Shown here one piece after another: positions 23,300 to 35,469 of a DNA stretch of 64,000 nt. Origin of the DNA: Torreya grandis. Lineage: Eukaryota > Streptophyta > Pinopsida > Cupressales > Taxaceae. A model generated the notes under the pieces. That model did no database searches, was not told the DNA's origin, and worked only from the letters and a program-made list of their open reading frames with translations. The stretch covers positions 209,001-273,000 of the forward strand of contig JARHVA010001923.1 in assembly GCA_037957365.1 (NCBI GenBank), in the 5' to 3' direction. How positions within the stretch are numbered: the stretch's first letter is position 1; each line of letters begins with the position of its first letter. A program made the translations under genes and the position numbers.

Positions 23300-24260
23300 T
23301 TTCCCATCTTCTTATATATATTTAGGAAGTCATTTATCAACTTTTAGATCATTCTTTGGATGGAATCTAGTTCTGCTTTGGTAGAATCAACCCCTTATAT
23401 AACTACAACATTAAAGAGCACTAAATGTTGATTATGTTGATGACCATTCATATATACCTAGTTATTCATATAACCATAGTTTTGATTTGGAATTTTATAC
23501 ATTAGAGGACGTAATGCATATAGTTGATTCTGATTTAAAGTAGGGACATTTTGAATGATGTGAGGGACTAGATTTAGAGCTAAAAAACTAGTAGTGATAT
23601 TTTGAGGGGTATTGAGGGTTTAGTTGTCTATTGATTTTGATAGCCACTTCATATGTTAAATATAGAGTGGTAGAATAAGTATATCTCTATAGTAACACTA
23701 CATTGATTGGGTCTAAAGTGTTTCTATACATCTCCAATGCCAATGGTTTGTTTAGCCTATAATGTGGGTTAAGCCAAGTATACATCTTCTAGAATATAGC
23801 ATTGAAATCCTAAATTAGTTCATTAGGATCCCTTTTCATGATATTAAAATGTTGATACACCAATCCAAGGCTGTAAACTTGTCCAAATTAGGTAATAAAT
23901 GTGCTCTAACATGCATTCTAAGAAGTGATTGAGTTTTCTTGAAGGTTGAGATACCAATCATATGCAACATACTACAAGGTAAATGGGAAAATACTACATG
24001 CAAAATATTCATTAGTAACATTCATTAATCTTAATTCAACCTTAAATGACTTAATGTGTTCCTCTACAGTCATTCCCCCTAAAGGGAAAAAAAGGTGGAT
24101 ATTTCTCTATGTTTCTGAGAAAATTGTGCATGTCTTTTGGGATAACATTGCCAGATCCAACCAACCAAGGATTTTTTTGGTCCATATTATGATTAATGGG
24201 ATGGATATTTATGATTTAATATGGTGTTCTAGCCATTAGTATATTGGGAACAATCAGTAT
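23300..24260 (-). pseudogene. G2 gag (retrotransposon gag domain)
   Basis: On the minus strand, after an N-terminal part with many stops, comes the capsid signature: LFFPLGGMTVEEHIKSFKVE (near 24100-24040), then FACSIFPFTL (near 23985) and YVAYDWYLNLQENSI (near 23950). This F-G-EEH, FP-TL, A-DWY-L pattern is the retrotransposon gag domain. The rest toward 23300 is barely readable. No zinc knuckle was seen. Confidence 0.75.
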
Positions 24261-24394
24261 AGATTTAGGCCTTAGATGTGTTGATAAGGGTTAAACCAAA
24301 TGATGGTTTCATCCATAAATCTAGTAACTCTCTTACATGTCTCTAGTGTAAATCAACATAAGGGGTAACCTATCATAGGGAAGGCACACTAGCA

Positions 24395-24412
24395 GACCTC
24401 CTTTTAGCACCA
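24395..24412 (-). other. G2 putative primer binding site
   Basis: The minus strand reads TGGTGCTAAAAGGAGGTC about a dozen bases after the end of the 5' LTR homology. The leading TGG pairs with the tRNA CCA end, and the sequence resembles TGGCGC-type primer sites of plant gypsy elements. It supports reading the block to its right as the 5' LTR and not as an internal region. Confidence 0.6.
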
Positions 24413-25290
24413 AATTTTATTAATATTTATGTGGATCTTATATACAAACCAAAATTTAAATGAGATAGCCTCTAATGTTTTAAGATCTCAATGGAGGTAA
24501 ACTCCACTCTAGGGCATGACTTGTAGGTAGGAGTTAAATAACCTTGTGGTGGAATAGTAAGCAGAGCATCCAAGTTGTTAACTTGGTTTGTTTGTAATTA
24601 AATGAATCCTGTTAGATAAATCAAACCTAGGTGAGTGTCTGATGGATGGGTGATACCTAATCTAAATTGGGTAGATATCAATCAAATAAACTTAAAAAGG
24701 AGGGAAGGGTAGAGAAGAAAAGAAGGTTCTGTGATATCAAAGGGTCACTTATTAAATTAGTTTATTTGTGAACAAATGATTTCAAAATTAGTGCTTGCTA
24801 ATTTTAGTTATTGGACACTCATAGGTAAACACGGTTATGAAGTCTAGGGAGGAGTGATATAGGAAACTTGATGATCTCAACTGAAGTTTGTCCATTTAGA
24901 GTTGATCTTGCACACCCTTAATTAGAAGGTTACATCTTAGACTCAGATGGCATCAAATGTATCTATTACTCACACTTTAGAAAACTATACCAATAAAAAG
25001 TACTTATACACATTCAAAATATTAACACAATTTAAACTAATTATTTAATAATATCTACTAACTTTTAATAACATTTACACATATACAATTAGCATACATT
25101 GATAAAAAAAAAATTAGAATTTATCCATAGCTTTAGTACACTTCAAATTACTATATTATTACAACCAAAAAATCAAAACCTTAATATCACATGAAAGGAA
25201 GGAGATAACACCAATGCAATTGCATGACAATCAAAATTGACTTCTTCTTGTATTGATAAAATCTTCCAACCCTTTGGAATGTGAAATTAC

Positions 25291-25303
25291 ATAAATATAT
25301 AAA
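25291..25303 (-). promoter_or_regulatory. Putative TATA box of the G2 LTR
   Basis: TTTATATATTTAT on the minus strand follows a CTCCCCAAG stretch and lies downstream of the U3 ORF relic. The corresponding site in the 3' LTR is 12286-12298. Position about 0.87 kb before the primer site would leave R and U5 of normal size for a very long LTR. Confidence 0.4.
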
Positions 25304-25599
25304 CTTGGGGAGGGAACACCTCACCCTCCAAGTGTATGTGAACTCATGGTTAAATGATTTATTTAGAACCTCAAATTTAATTGTAGACTTAAAATTGCAT
25401 GTTTTGCATGCTTATAGCTAATTACATTTATGTCAAAATTAGTTGGCATGTGTAAGGTAATGTGATATGTGTATGATTAAAAATAGTTCAAGTAATTTTA
25501 CATGTATTCTCTAAGTGTAATTAAAATTTAAGTGCAAAAGTAAGTCTTATTTGCATGTACACATATAAAATTAGCCTTAAATTCAAGGTTGATTGGGTT

Positions 25600-28500
25600 C
25601 TTGAATGGTGGGTGAGGTTGTTAAAGGCACTGAAGTGGATGCTTATGTTGAACTGGGAGTTGAAGTTTCAACATTCTTATTTACTTCCAAATCTTAATAG
25701 TTCTTATGCATGTCATAATATTATTTAATTATATCCATGTTAAGGAGTCTCCGGAGGCCTATGAACCTTGTTTACCTGCTCTAGGAGCCTTGCATGTTTA
25801 GCCTTTGTAGTTTTGAATTTAAATTTAAAAATCTCAACTTCATTGACCTTATTCCTATAAAATTTAACTCATACTCTATTTCCTCTAGTGTCTTCTCTTT
25901 TATATCATGTTTGAATTTTTTTGGTGCTTGTTGTAAGAGATAGTCAAAATTGGCCCTACTGATAAGTCTCCCTATCGAATTCTTGTCCTGTGAAAGCTTC
26001 AGTTCATCAAAAATTTACCATGTGAAAGTTTCATGTTTTGAGTATTTAGGCATTAGTGCCTCAACTACATCAATCTACTCCCTAACCTATTATGTTTTGA
26101 TGACCACCAAATTTATGGCATGGTAGCCTCCAATGGTGTCATCAAGTTTGAGTGTGCATATGCTTTGCCAATTGTAAAAAGAATAAGGAATTGTGGTTTA
26201 TTCTCATTTATTTTCAAATAATTAAAAATTTGGGTAGCCTCTACAATATGGGGTGTCAATTATATACTCATTTCACTAATAGCCTCAATAATATTATACA
26301 ATTTAGATATAACACTTTGGACATCCATCACTATCTGGGCTAAAACATAGAAAGTTTATTATTTTTCTCTTAGTTGTTCTAGTTCTTTCCATAGTTCTCT
26401 CCTTACCATTTCAATTCCTTCATGTGTATCTACTAGAGCATCTTTTTGTGTTTAAAAATAGGATTTAAAATACTCTATATATGAGGATTTCCCCATTTTT
26501 TTGTCCTTCCTTTTCAACAAGGTAAACATTTCTTGCCTTTCCTCTACTATGACTACTCTTCCAGTCTTATCTTCTTGATTAATCTTTTTGACCCTTTGTA
26601 CACTCACTATAGACTTTTAAAATGTTGTAATTACAGTGAAAATTTTGGTAATTACTATATTAGGCCTTTAGGAAGGCTTTGACTACATGTCTATTGCCCA
26701 CTATGGGAGAACTAGTTGGGTTGGATCTTTGGATTGAGTGTTTGAAGTTGTAGTTACACCCAATATCTCTCTGGTTATCCTCAGAGTTTCCTCTAGGAGG
26801 GGATCAGGAAATGAAGTTAAAATGATTTTGGGCTAGTCCACTCCACCATATTATAGTAGCAGATAGACTGTGTAAACTAGATTTTTCTTCTTCTCAACCT
26901 TTTTAGTGGTTATCAGGGGAATTAGGAAGGGTAACTGGTAGACTTAACTGTGTAGATGAAACATGTAACTAGGGAATTGATACTACTCCCCTGGATTTAT
27001 TTGTATATTTTTTATTGGTTTTTATGGAGGGTGGTAAAATAGTAGAAGGAAAAATAATAGGAATAGTAGGACTAAATGTAGGAGGAGCAATTATAGAAAT
27101 ACCAACTAAGGATGTAGGAACTACAAGGGTAGAGGAGGGATGTTATACCTTTGGAACTAGCATATTTAGTTGAACAAGGGGTTAAATAGGATCAACCTAA
27201 ACCTTGGGGACCAAGATATGAGGGGGCCTAGGAGGGGTGAATGAAACATGGTCAAATGAGCTAATAATAGAAAGAGAAACATAAAAAATAGTAAGGGTAA
27301 TGTAATTTGGAGGTGTATGCTCACCTAATGTTTTCTTATGAAATAGTGCCTTTCATTTTGAGTCATGTAGGCTCAAGGATTTCAATCTTTGTAATTCCAC
27401 CTCCTCAACATATATCTCCCCTCTAACTACCTCTTGTGTGGTTGGATCCACTGATGGTGATTCCTTGGTTGGGATTTATGGAGGGGGCTGAGCCTTTGAC
27501 TTCCTTGTATAAGAAATAATTATCATGACAGTTATGGAAGGATCCAATTGTGTATTTTAAGTAACCAAAATATAAACCTTTGGAACTAATGGAACATCAC
27601 ATTGGGCATAGCCCTCATAATATGAAGAATCAAGACAAATGGGCTCATCTTTTTTCCCCAAGTGAGGTATCTAGCACCCTTGGTTCCTTATTCACTACCT
27701 TGAGTACCACAAGGAGTGTTTGGGAGGATTTCCCTTGATCCCATACTAGTTGGGTAGGTCTACTAGTCCATAAGTCTTATGTATACCATCCCTCATCTAG
27801 TGGGAATCTAGTATGTGCCTCCTTTATAGAAATGGAAGGTTCACCTTGAATAATTTTTAAAAGGTATTCTTTCAATTGAATTGATTATGCCCTCTCCCTA
27901 ACTTGGTAATAATTGTTAGTGCTAAGGAAAAAAAATCATGATCATAGGGCTGATGTTGATATTTGATTCCAAGTCCCTTTATATGGTTTTTTACCTATCC
28001 ATGGGGATCCCAGTCCCTATGTGGTAATGAAGCTAAGGAATAGTATTATTTGTACTTTCATGCCTCATAGAAGTGCTTCTAATTGGTGTAGAACATCCTT
28101 TAAATCATTAGGTGAGAGATGTGAAGGTAAGATTTATTTTCTTATGCATGTTCTCATTGATACCCCACCATAACTGGTAGGTTATTTATTTCTCTACCAA
28201 CTTGTCTAAGATATATTTAGGGAGGTGAAAAGGTGTAACCTTATGGCCTATAACCATGATGATTGTGTAATCAAGGTATAACCAATAGTCTCCCCTAATA
28301 AATAACATATTTGTGATGTTCTTAGATATCTTAAGAAGGGGAGACTCATGGATGGCCATCCATACCTAAGGGTAAACATCCTTAAATATGTGCACAATGT
28401 TTTGAGTGTATGCATATATGTGCATGCAGTAAGAATCACATATCTAATTTTCTATGCAGTCTAAAAGGGGGATTTAGAGTGAGCCATTGTGAATGTACAC

Positions 28501-29285
28501 TATCCTATGGACTATGTCATGTAAGTAAGACATCATACATAAATGACCTACTAGAAGCCTCTTATCCTTATGTAATATATGTTCTCATAGCCTTATTCCA
28601 ATCACTTCACCTAGAGCAAAGGTCAACTTTAATGTCCTTAACAAATCAAGAAACAAAACCCATTTCAAGTGAAATAATTATATGATTGGGTAGCTAAATA
28701 TCCTATTTAATAGGGCCATCCTAATTTGGATTGCCATTATAAGTTTAGTTACTAGTGTGGACTACTTATCCTTTAAATTTATTATTTTTCCAAGGAGCAT
28801 CCAACTGCTAAGTGTCTTCTCAATAGATTTTTATTTATTTCATGCCACTACTCTATATAAATCATAAGTGGAATCTACAACAAGAAGGGATAGGTACCTT
28901 TGAAATTCATTTCTATATATACATGCTATGACCATTTTATGTTTGACATGATGCATGAATGTTCCTCCAAATATCTTCCAAGTGTAGAATAAATATCATA
29001 ATAGGTTGATACAAGGCATGACTTATGGTTTTGTAGTTATGACGTGTAACCCTTGATGTTTGATCAATAGGAGGTTTTTGGCTAATTGACACTAAGATAG
29101 AGTCAAATTCTCCTCATGCATATGTGCATCAACCTGGTGTAAGGAATCCCATAGTGATGATAGTTGATATAATCATTGTTGAATATTACTGATTCAAAGA
29201 TTGCATCCATGTACTTAATGGAATCTTTGATGGAAAACCTTGAAGGAGGGAGAGTTTCATAGAATGGTCTAGATGAGGATGTCAT
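25600..29285 (-). pseudogene. Unrecognised ORF relic inside U3 of the G2 5' LTR
   Basis: The counterpart of 12600-16255. The start region at 29285 is open for 60 codons (MTSSSRPFYETLPPSRFSIK through YTRLMHICMRRI). Later blocks include LLRTLKLTFALGEVIGIR (near 28600), MAIHESPLLKISKNITNMLF (near 28330), YTIIMVIGHKVTPFHLPKYI (near 28250), and a Lys/Glu-rich part with QKDALVDTHEGIEMVRREL (near 26420). Conserved blocks in both LTRs show that it was once one long protein of very roughly 1,100 to 1,200 residues. I cannot name the family. It lies on the same strand as gag-pol. Confidence 0.5.
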
Positions 29286-30509
29286 TATTATTTAATTACA
29301 TTAATACTGGTCTAGTTTGAAATTCAATCACTCAACTCTCCTAAGTATGTTGTTAAGTTGAAGATACTGGTGGCTAGGGATCTATTACAGGAGAGTAATT
29401 GAGTTCATAAGTAAACTTAAGATTGAATGGGCATGTTGTTATTTGAATTGATTTGATATAACTTTGGCATTGATTTCTAGTTTGTGTACCATTAATTTCC
29501 AACATCTATAACTTTGATTTATTTTTTCAATTCAAATTTTTCCACTTTATTTGGTGGGTATGTAATGTAGGCACTATTGATGTTTAGTAGGAGTACCACA
29601 TCATTTCCCTTTGACAAGTGTCATTTTACCACATCTTCAGCTTTAGTTTATTGAGCAATGAGGCTTTTGATAGTAGGGAATTAGGAATTAAGATATAATA
29701 ATGTTTTTGAAGTAGACAAGTATCATGATCAAAAGTTCCAAACACTTTTGTCAAAGACCTAAATGAGTCAGAGGAAATACCTAAATGATTTTATCGAATA
29801 CATTGATGTGTCAATCTTTTTGTTGAACAAAACTACCAAAAAGTGAAATATGTTGGAGGAATGCCCCAAATGAAACCACCAAACCCTTGTTCCAAAGACC
29901 CCTTTTGTGTTGACTAATTTCATTAAAGGTTCTTTGCCAAATAAATCCTTTGAAGACCCAGATAAATTAAAGTGTAAAAGTTCATAAAATAGGTTCTTGA
30001 AGAATAATGGTCAAAGATAAAATGGAAAAGTGTTATAATACATGGTGAATACATATTTGTGGTTCCACACCTTTTAATATCAAACACTTTATTGAGGTTG
30101 ACATACCCCCATTTTTGAAAAATGAGGACCCTTGCTCAATTATGTAATTTGTGTTAGAATTTGTGCATCGAAATTGATTAAAATTGCATTATTAAACATC
30201 TTGTTTTGTTCTAGCTTACATTTAACATGTCAGCATTTAATCTTCATTTAACTTTATATAATATTTCTAATGTTCACTTTTGGTGTTTCCATATTACAAG
30301 TTTAATGGAGTCCCAATTGTGTAAATAGTGTCTAGGGTTTTATGCCTTAAATGCTAACTTGGCCCTTTTTAACTAAGCCTTTGGTCTTTGGTCAATTAAT
30401 TGAATCTATGATTAAACCATGTCTAAAACCTTAGACTAATATTATTTATCATAATTCCTTTTGAAAAAGATTCAAATTTATGTGGGATCAATTTTATGCA
30501 AGAACATTT

Positions 30510-30800
30510 TTACATTTTAGACCTAGCTTAAACTTTAGCCTAAGTCCTAATTATATTTATTAATACGACTAAGACCTTAGTCTAAAATTTTATGCTAAGT
30601 CCTTTATATCCTAAAACCTCACCTAGTCTATTTTATTGTTTGCAAGGATTAAATAAATGTGGGGGCACTTTATTATGTTTTTTAAACTTAGTCTAAACTT
30701 TAGCCTAAGTCCTAATTGTATTTATTAATATAACTAAGACCTTAGTCTAAAAACACTTTAATCCTAATTTTATTTATATTACCTGAGCCCTAACTTAGTT
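30510..30800. repeat. Tandem duplication near the start of D
   Basis: Two copies of a segment with CTTTAGCCTAAGTCCTAATT, ATTTATTAATA and CTAAGACCTTAGTCTAAAA begin near 30525 and 30690, a period of about 165 bases. A weaker third version starts near 30370. The G2 LTR start also carries degenerate repeats. Confidence 0.65.
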
Positions 30801-30849
30801 TATTTTCATTGCCCACAACAATAAATCAATGTGAGGATGCCGAGTGGTG

Positions 30850-31785
30850 AGATATCAGAGCTCAAAAGCAATATTAATGGTACATAGGTGGCAACTCAAG
30901 TTAAATTGTCAAAGGTCTTAAGATGGAACATGGTAGTGACAAGTGTCACAATCACAACAAACAAGTACAAAGATATAAGGATGTGGGGCAAAGTCAGTAA
31001 GTCAATGTCTATAGAGGAATCTAAGAGTGAAAAATGTCACAATATTAGAAAATTAACCCAAAATAAATTGCTCACATTTAGCCAAATGTAAAAAGAATAA
31101 AATCAAGTGGATCGAGATCGGCATAGTGCATTGATCCATGAAAAGGAGATCCAATGGTATGAGATGAGGTAGACTTTTTAAAGGGCCTAGAATAAACATG
31201 ATAGTGAAAATTTTCATAATTGCTATAAATTTAATAGAGTTCAACCAATGGCATTCAATCTCTCAAATCGAGATCTACAATGAGCAAAGATTTGAAAATT
31301 CAAAAGACCCAGATCCAATGAGAAGTTACCATATGGAAAAAAGGCATTAAGTAATGGAATGTGTTTTCAAGGTACATAAAGAGCCCATAGAGTTTCCAAA
31401 TGGAAAATTCTTTAGAGATTGAAAAGAAATCAACAGTTCGTGGATGAAGCTAAGGCTAACTACCCCCATAGAAGATTAATAGAGTTTTTTTAATCAATCT
31501 ATGATAGAGCATGACATGGTGATACATGTCCTAAAAAGACAAACAACCACATTTTGAAAATAAGTGAATAATTTGACATGAGGATTCCACATAATCAAGA
31601 CAAGTCAGATTAAAATATCTTGTGGACCCACAAACATAAAAGGTTAAAATACATGATCCAAGCAAAATTTAAGTCACATAAGCTCATTATTTGAACTAGC
31701 TTCTACCATTACAGCCCTAAATAAACCTTAATAAAATATGTAAGTGTAGGAATTTCCCTAATTTGTCTCTCATTCCATTATAATT
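30850..31785 (+). other. D, stretch before C2 without a recognisable gene
   Basis: Moderately AT-rich sequence with only a 67-codon frame at 30888-31091, which has no family resemblance. It could be the 5' part of the D ORF relic, since it joins directly to 41616 once C2 is removed. The target duplication TAATT ends it at 31781-31785. Confidence 0.4.
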
Positions 31786-32682
31786 TGTTAGGAATAAATC
31801 CATTATGTGTGCAAGAAAATAAATGCAGAAATAACAACTACAAAATCAAAGAACAAGAGTAACAGATTACACAGAGATTTTATGTGGAAACCTTACAAGA
31901 TGTAAGGAAAACCCATGGGGAAAATGGGATTTGTATCTTAGTATTAAATTCAAAAATCTACAACAACACTTCCTCTTCAATGCACTCTCCTTCTCCAATT
32001 CTCTCTTTCAATCATAAAAGCTTTACAATCTTACACTTAGCTAATTTTTACAAACTAGAAAAATTAATCAATCTCAAACTTCTACCACACTCTACACATT
32101 CTATCAAATGTTCTCCTTTAATATAAATTATAATGAATGAATTTTTGATGAAGTAAATGAAGGAGAGAGAATAAAAATATGCCACCCTTAGGTGGCAACA
32201 CTATTTGGCATGTGACTTTGCTCATGTGATCCCAAATCAACTTGGAATCTGATGAGGTCATCCTCCACCTTTGCTCCAAAAGATGATAAAACCACTTTTG
32301 ACCAATTATATGTGCATATAAATAATATTTCATCCCACTTTACTATTCATGCGTGAAAGGGATCAAATATGCTTCCAACATGAAAGCCCCACTCCTACTT
32401 TAGCAAAAAGAAAAATTTGAAAAATCCTTCTTTTTTGACTTCACTCTTCTCCCACATGTTCCAAATCACATGCCTTAGAAAATGGTGTCCCATTTTCTCT
32501 TTCCAATCTTTTCAACATTAAAATATGATATGTGGGCCATGCCATGTCACACTTTTTCCACCTCACATGTCTAGTCACCTGGGTCCTGCCACGGGCCCAC
32601 CACCTAGGCCCCATTGCCATGTCACTTGTGAATAGTAAAAGTGAATAGTGTTAGATGAATAGTGAATTCACATATACTAACA
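31786..32682 (-). repeat. C2 3' LTR (897 bp)
   Basis: On the plus strand it starts TGTTAGGAATAAATCC and ends ATATACTAACA; on the minus strand it is TGTTAGTATATG to CCTAACA. It matches 40671-41610, except that the other LTR has an extra duplication of about 55 bases near 40680-40790. The region GGTCCTGCCACGGGCCCACC near 32582 is a local GC-rich patch. Confidence 0.92.
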
Positions 32683-32799
32683 TTATTCCACTTGAATCTA
32701 ATATACATAGGCTTTACCACACCTATGTATCCTACCAGCTAGCTTTCTACCATGCTAATGCTGCCTTCACCATAATTTCAACAAGCCCAGAGAAGTTTT

Positions 32800-33165
32800 G
32801 CACTAATCAAACTTCTCTACCTTGACCAGCTTTGTTAACATGTCTACAATATTATGTTCAGTGTCTACATTTGATAACAATATCCTACCATCCTCCACCA
32901 TGCTCTTGATGAATTGGTACTTGATATCAATATGTTTTATATGATCATGAAATTTTGCATTCTTCACCAAGTGAACTGTACTCTGACTATCACAATGTAA
33001 AGTAATCTTTCTTTGCATCTCCATGAAGTCACCCAAAAACCACTCTAACCATATTTCCTCTTTTCAACCTTTATTTGTAGCCACATACTCTACTTCAATG
33101 GTTGATAAAGCCACCACTGGTTGTAACTTAGAATCCCAACTCACAGCTCCACCAACAAAAGTAAA
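32800..33165 (-). pseudogene. C2 RNase H, C-terminal part
   Basis: The minus strand continues the RNase H interrupted by C3. GGAVSWDSKLQPVVALSTIE (33150-33090) is followed after a stop by MGDFMEMQRKITLHCDSQST, VHLVKNAKFHDHIKHIDIKY, then VDMLTKLVKVEKF near 32810. These are the DSQSAIHLAKN, RTKHIDIRYHFIR and DMLTK blocks of copia RNase H. The TFVGGAV junction joins perfectly with 37101 when C3 and one GTAAA are removed. Confidence 0.9.
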
Positions 33166-33892
33166 TGTTGTGGTGTGGAGCTAAAAGCTTCAACTATTTG
33201 CAGACACAAGAGGAAGGATGCTGAAGAACCAGAGCCACCAGCGTCGGCAGTATGACCAACGTCAGTCACAGGCAGTGGAGAAGGAGACTGGCGATGGTAG
33301 GGAGTCAGCCGACGTCGGCAGAACCAGACCAGCAGAGACCGGCGTCGGTCGCCTGTGCGGTCTAGAACTGTTCGTTACACGAACAGTTAGTTAGTTGAAC
33401 CGAGTGTTTGCATGCTAAGGGGCTAATTTAAGTTGCGGGCTGTGTGTCTAATTTTAGTAGTTAGAGTTCTATTTTTTTAAGCATGGGATCTTATTGATAG
33501 ACCCATAAGGCATGTATTGTAATAATTCTAAGGCAAGAAAAAGCATTGAAGCTAGCAAGGTCAAGGAGATCTACAGGTGTAAGGTCAAGGAGATCAGCTA
33601 AAGCATTCAAGGAGGGATAGCAACTCAGGCTTTAGAGTTGTTGTGTTGAGCAAGAGAGAGAGGGAAGAAGGTCTTGAGGTGTGGCAAGCCTTTGAGGTGG
33701 AGGAAGAAGTGGCATCTTCCTTATTGTATTTTCTTCCAGTAGTATTTAATACAAGAGTGTGTATTGTCTCTCAAATTCTTTGATGTCTCAAGTTTCTAGC
33801 TACTTTATCATTCTGGTATAATTTCGTGTTTAATTGCATATAAGATAGTAATCAATTGTGCTCTAATTGGTAGAGCTATAGATCCCCTAACA
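33166..33892 (+). repeat. C3 5' LTR (727 bp)
   Basis: Starts TGTTGTGGTGTGGAGC and ends CCCCTAACA. It contains a GC-rich segment (33235-33360) with repeated GTCGG and CCGAC. The TATA-like site of the 3' LTR (TATTTATAG) reads TATTGATAG here at about 33493-33501. An AGAGAGAG tract is near 33650. Confidence 0.94.
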
Positions 33893-33894
33893 AG

Positions 33895-33906
33895 TGGCAT
33901 CAGAGC
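33895..33906 (+). other. C3 primer binding site (initiator Met tRNA type)
   Basis: TGGCATCAGAGC lies two bases after the 5' LTR. It differs at one position from TGGTATCAGAGC, a common variant. Confidence 0.88.
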
Positions 33907-33984
33907 TACGATTTACAGGAAGCAGGGTATTGTTTTTTATTACAGGTCATTCACAGGGTTTTCTGATTGAGTGGGAGTTCAGCA

Positions 33985-34932
33985 ATGGCAGGAGAAAGTA
34001 AGCTACGAATGGAGAAGTTTAACGGTAAGAATTATCAACACTGGAGGATGCAAATTGAGGACTATCTGTATCAGAAGGATTTGTACTTACCATTGGGTGG
34101 GGTTGCATGCAAGCCCACAGATATGAAGGATGAAGAATGGAACGTTCTTGATCGGAAGGCTCTCGGTTCCATAAGGTTGAGCCTTGCATCATCTGTGATT
34201 TCCAGCTTATCACAGTGTAAGACAATGGAAGAGTTGATAAAGTCCTTGGTGAATTTATACAAAAAGCCCTCTGCTTCTAATAAGGTATATCTTATGAAGC
34301 AGCTATTTACTTTGCAAATGCAGGAAGGTGGATCGGTACATACTCATCTCAGTGATTTCCATGGTTTGGTAAACCAACTAGCTTCAGTCAATATTGTTTT
34401 TGATGATGAGGTAAAGGCTCTCTTGATTTTATGTTCTTTGCCTGAAAGTTGGGACGGTATGGTTATGGCAGTAAGTAATTCTACATCTGCTTCTAAAATC
34501 TTAAAAGTTGATGATGTTGTGAGTGTGATCTTGAATGAGAAAATACATAGGAGAAGCACAGGTGAATCATCAGGGAATGCTCTAAGTGCAGAAAGTAGGG
34601 AAAGGCAAAGGGAGAAGGTTGAGCAAGGGAAATCAAGGTCGGGAAGGAGATCCGAGTCCAAAGGTTTTACCTGCTGGTTTTGTGGAAAGAAAGGACATAC
34701 AAAGGAGTGTTGGTTGAGAGATAAAGAGAATCAACATGCAGGTATGGGAGAAGCAAAGGATGCAAATATTGTGATGCAGGATGCTCTCATACTTTCTTCA
34801 GATAGTCAGGTAGGATCATGGATTTTAGATTCTGGTTCATCTTTTCATGCATCCCCAAACAAAGATTTGTTTTATGAGTATGAACAGGGAGATTTTGGAG
34901 TGCTCTATTTAGGGGATGGTACGCCTTGTTAG
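33985..34932 (+). CDS. C3 gag plus protease start
   Basis: An open frame of 315 codons from the ATG at 33985 (MAGESKLRMEKFNGKNYQHW), the typical start of Tork-like copia gag. The gag core runs to about 34550 (SASNKVYLMKQLFTLQMQEG, LPESWDGMVMAVS). A basic stretch leads to the zinc knuckle CWFCGKKGHTKECW near 34672-34713. The protease active site WILDSGSSFHASP is near 34820-34858 with a proper DSG. The frame ends in a TAG at 34930-34932, followed in the same frame by more protease. The gag part has no nonsense codon, unlike the other elements here. Confidence 0.9.
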   Translation: MAGESKLRMEKFNGKNYQHWRMQIEDYLYQKDLYLPLGGVACKPTDMKDEEWNVLDRKALGSIRLSLASSVISSLSQCKTMEELIKSLVNLYKKPSASNKVYLMKQLFTLQMQEGGSVHTHLSDFHGLVNQLASVNIVFDDEVKALLILCSLPESWDGMVMAVSNSTSASKILKVDDVVSVILNEKIHRRSTGESSGNALSAESRERQREKVEQGKSRSGRRSESKGFTCWFCGKKGHTKECWLRDKENQHAGMGEAKDANIVMQDALILSSDSQVGSWILDSGSSFHASPNKDLFYEYEQGDFGVLYLGDGTPC

Positions 34933-35469
34933 ATAGTTGGCAAAGGGAAAGTGCAGCTGAGATTACAGATTGACAACACATGGGTGTTGAAAGAGGTCAT
35001 GCATGTTCCAATTTTGAAGCAGATTCTGATTTCTGTAGGAAGGTTGGGAGATGAGGGATGCACAATAACCCTCACAGCGGATTCTTGGAAGGTTACCAAG
35101 GGAGCACTTGTTCTAGCAAAAGGTAAGAAAGTAGATACTCTTTATCTGTCTACTTGTATTACTGATTCTACTTCTGGTGTAGATTCGAAGATGTGGCCTA
35201 ATCGGCTTGGTCACAAGAATAGGAAGGGAATGGAAGTTCTTGATTCAAAAGGTATGTGTTCAAATTTGGAAAGTATAAATACAGTTCATTGTAGAAAGAG
35301 GAAATTTGATGCTTTTGACAGGAACAAAGAAGCCTTGGTGTTTATGGAGGAGATGAAGGACAGAGATCAGTCACAGGGGCTGAATAAGTCTGAGCAGGGC
35401 AGCATGGACAGAGGTATGATCCAAGAAGAGCTCATGGATGAAAATTTCATCACTTATAGGAACACATAG
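34933..35469 (+). pseudogene. C3 protease end fused to an unrecognised tail
   Basis: Continues gag's frame after one TAG. VLKEVMHVPILKQILISVGR and KVTKGALVLAKGKKVDTLYL are the protease C-terminus and the pre-integrase region. MWPNRLGHKNRKGMEVLDSK is the start of the integrase zinc domain, with a first His lost. From about 35285 the sequence leaves the copia pattern: HCRKRKFDAFDRNKEALVFM and a polar tail to the stop at 35467-35469. The join keeps the frame, so the deletion or fusion may have been tolerated as a shortened polyprotein. Confidence 0.72.

Larger units (their letters stand above)
24424..30089 (-). repeat. G2 5' LTR, main part
   Basis: Aligns in the same orientation with 11427-17050. 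On the minus strand a TATA-like TTTATATATTTAT is at 25291-25303, roughly 870 bases before the LTR end, so most of the LTR is U3. The LTR stops abruptly at 30089 where D begins and resumes at 45838, with CACTT duplicated at 30085-30089 and 45833-45837. Rejoined, it is about 6.1 kb. Confidence 0.82.

Noticed and set aside
30848..30865. GATATCAGAGCTC resembling an initiator-Met-tRNA primer site, suggesting an LTR of ~760 bp at 30090-30848
   Set aside because: No gag or pol follows, no second LTR exists, and the D model with a CACTT duplication and a CATCAACA end explains the whole region better.
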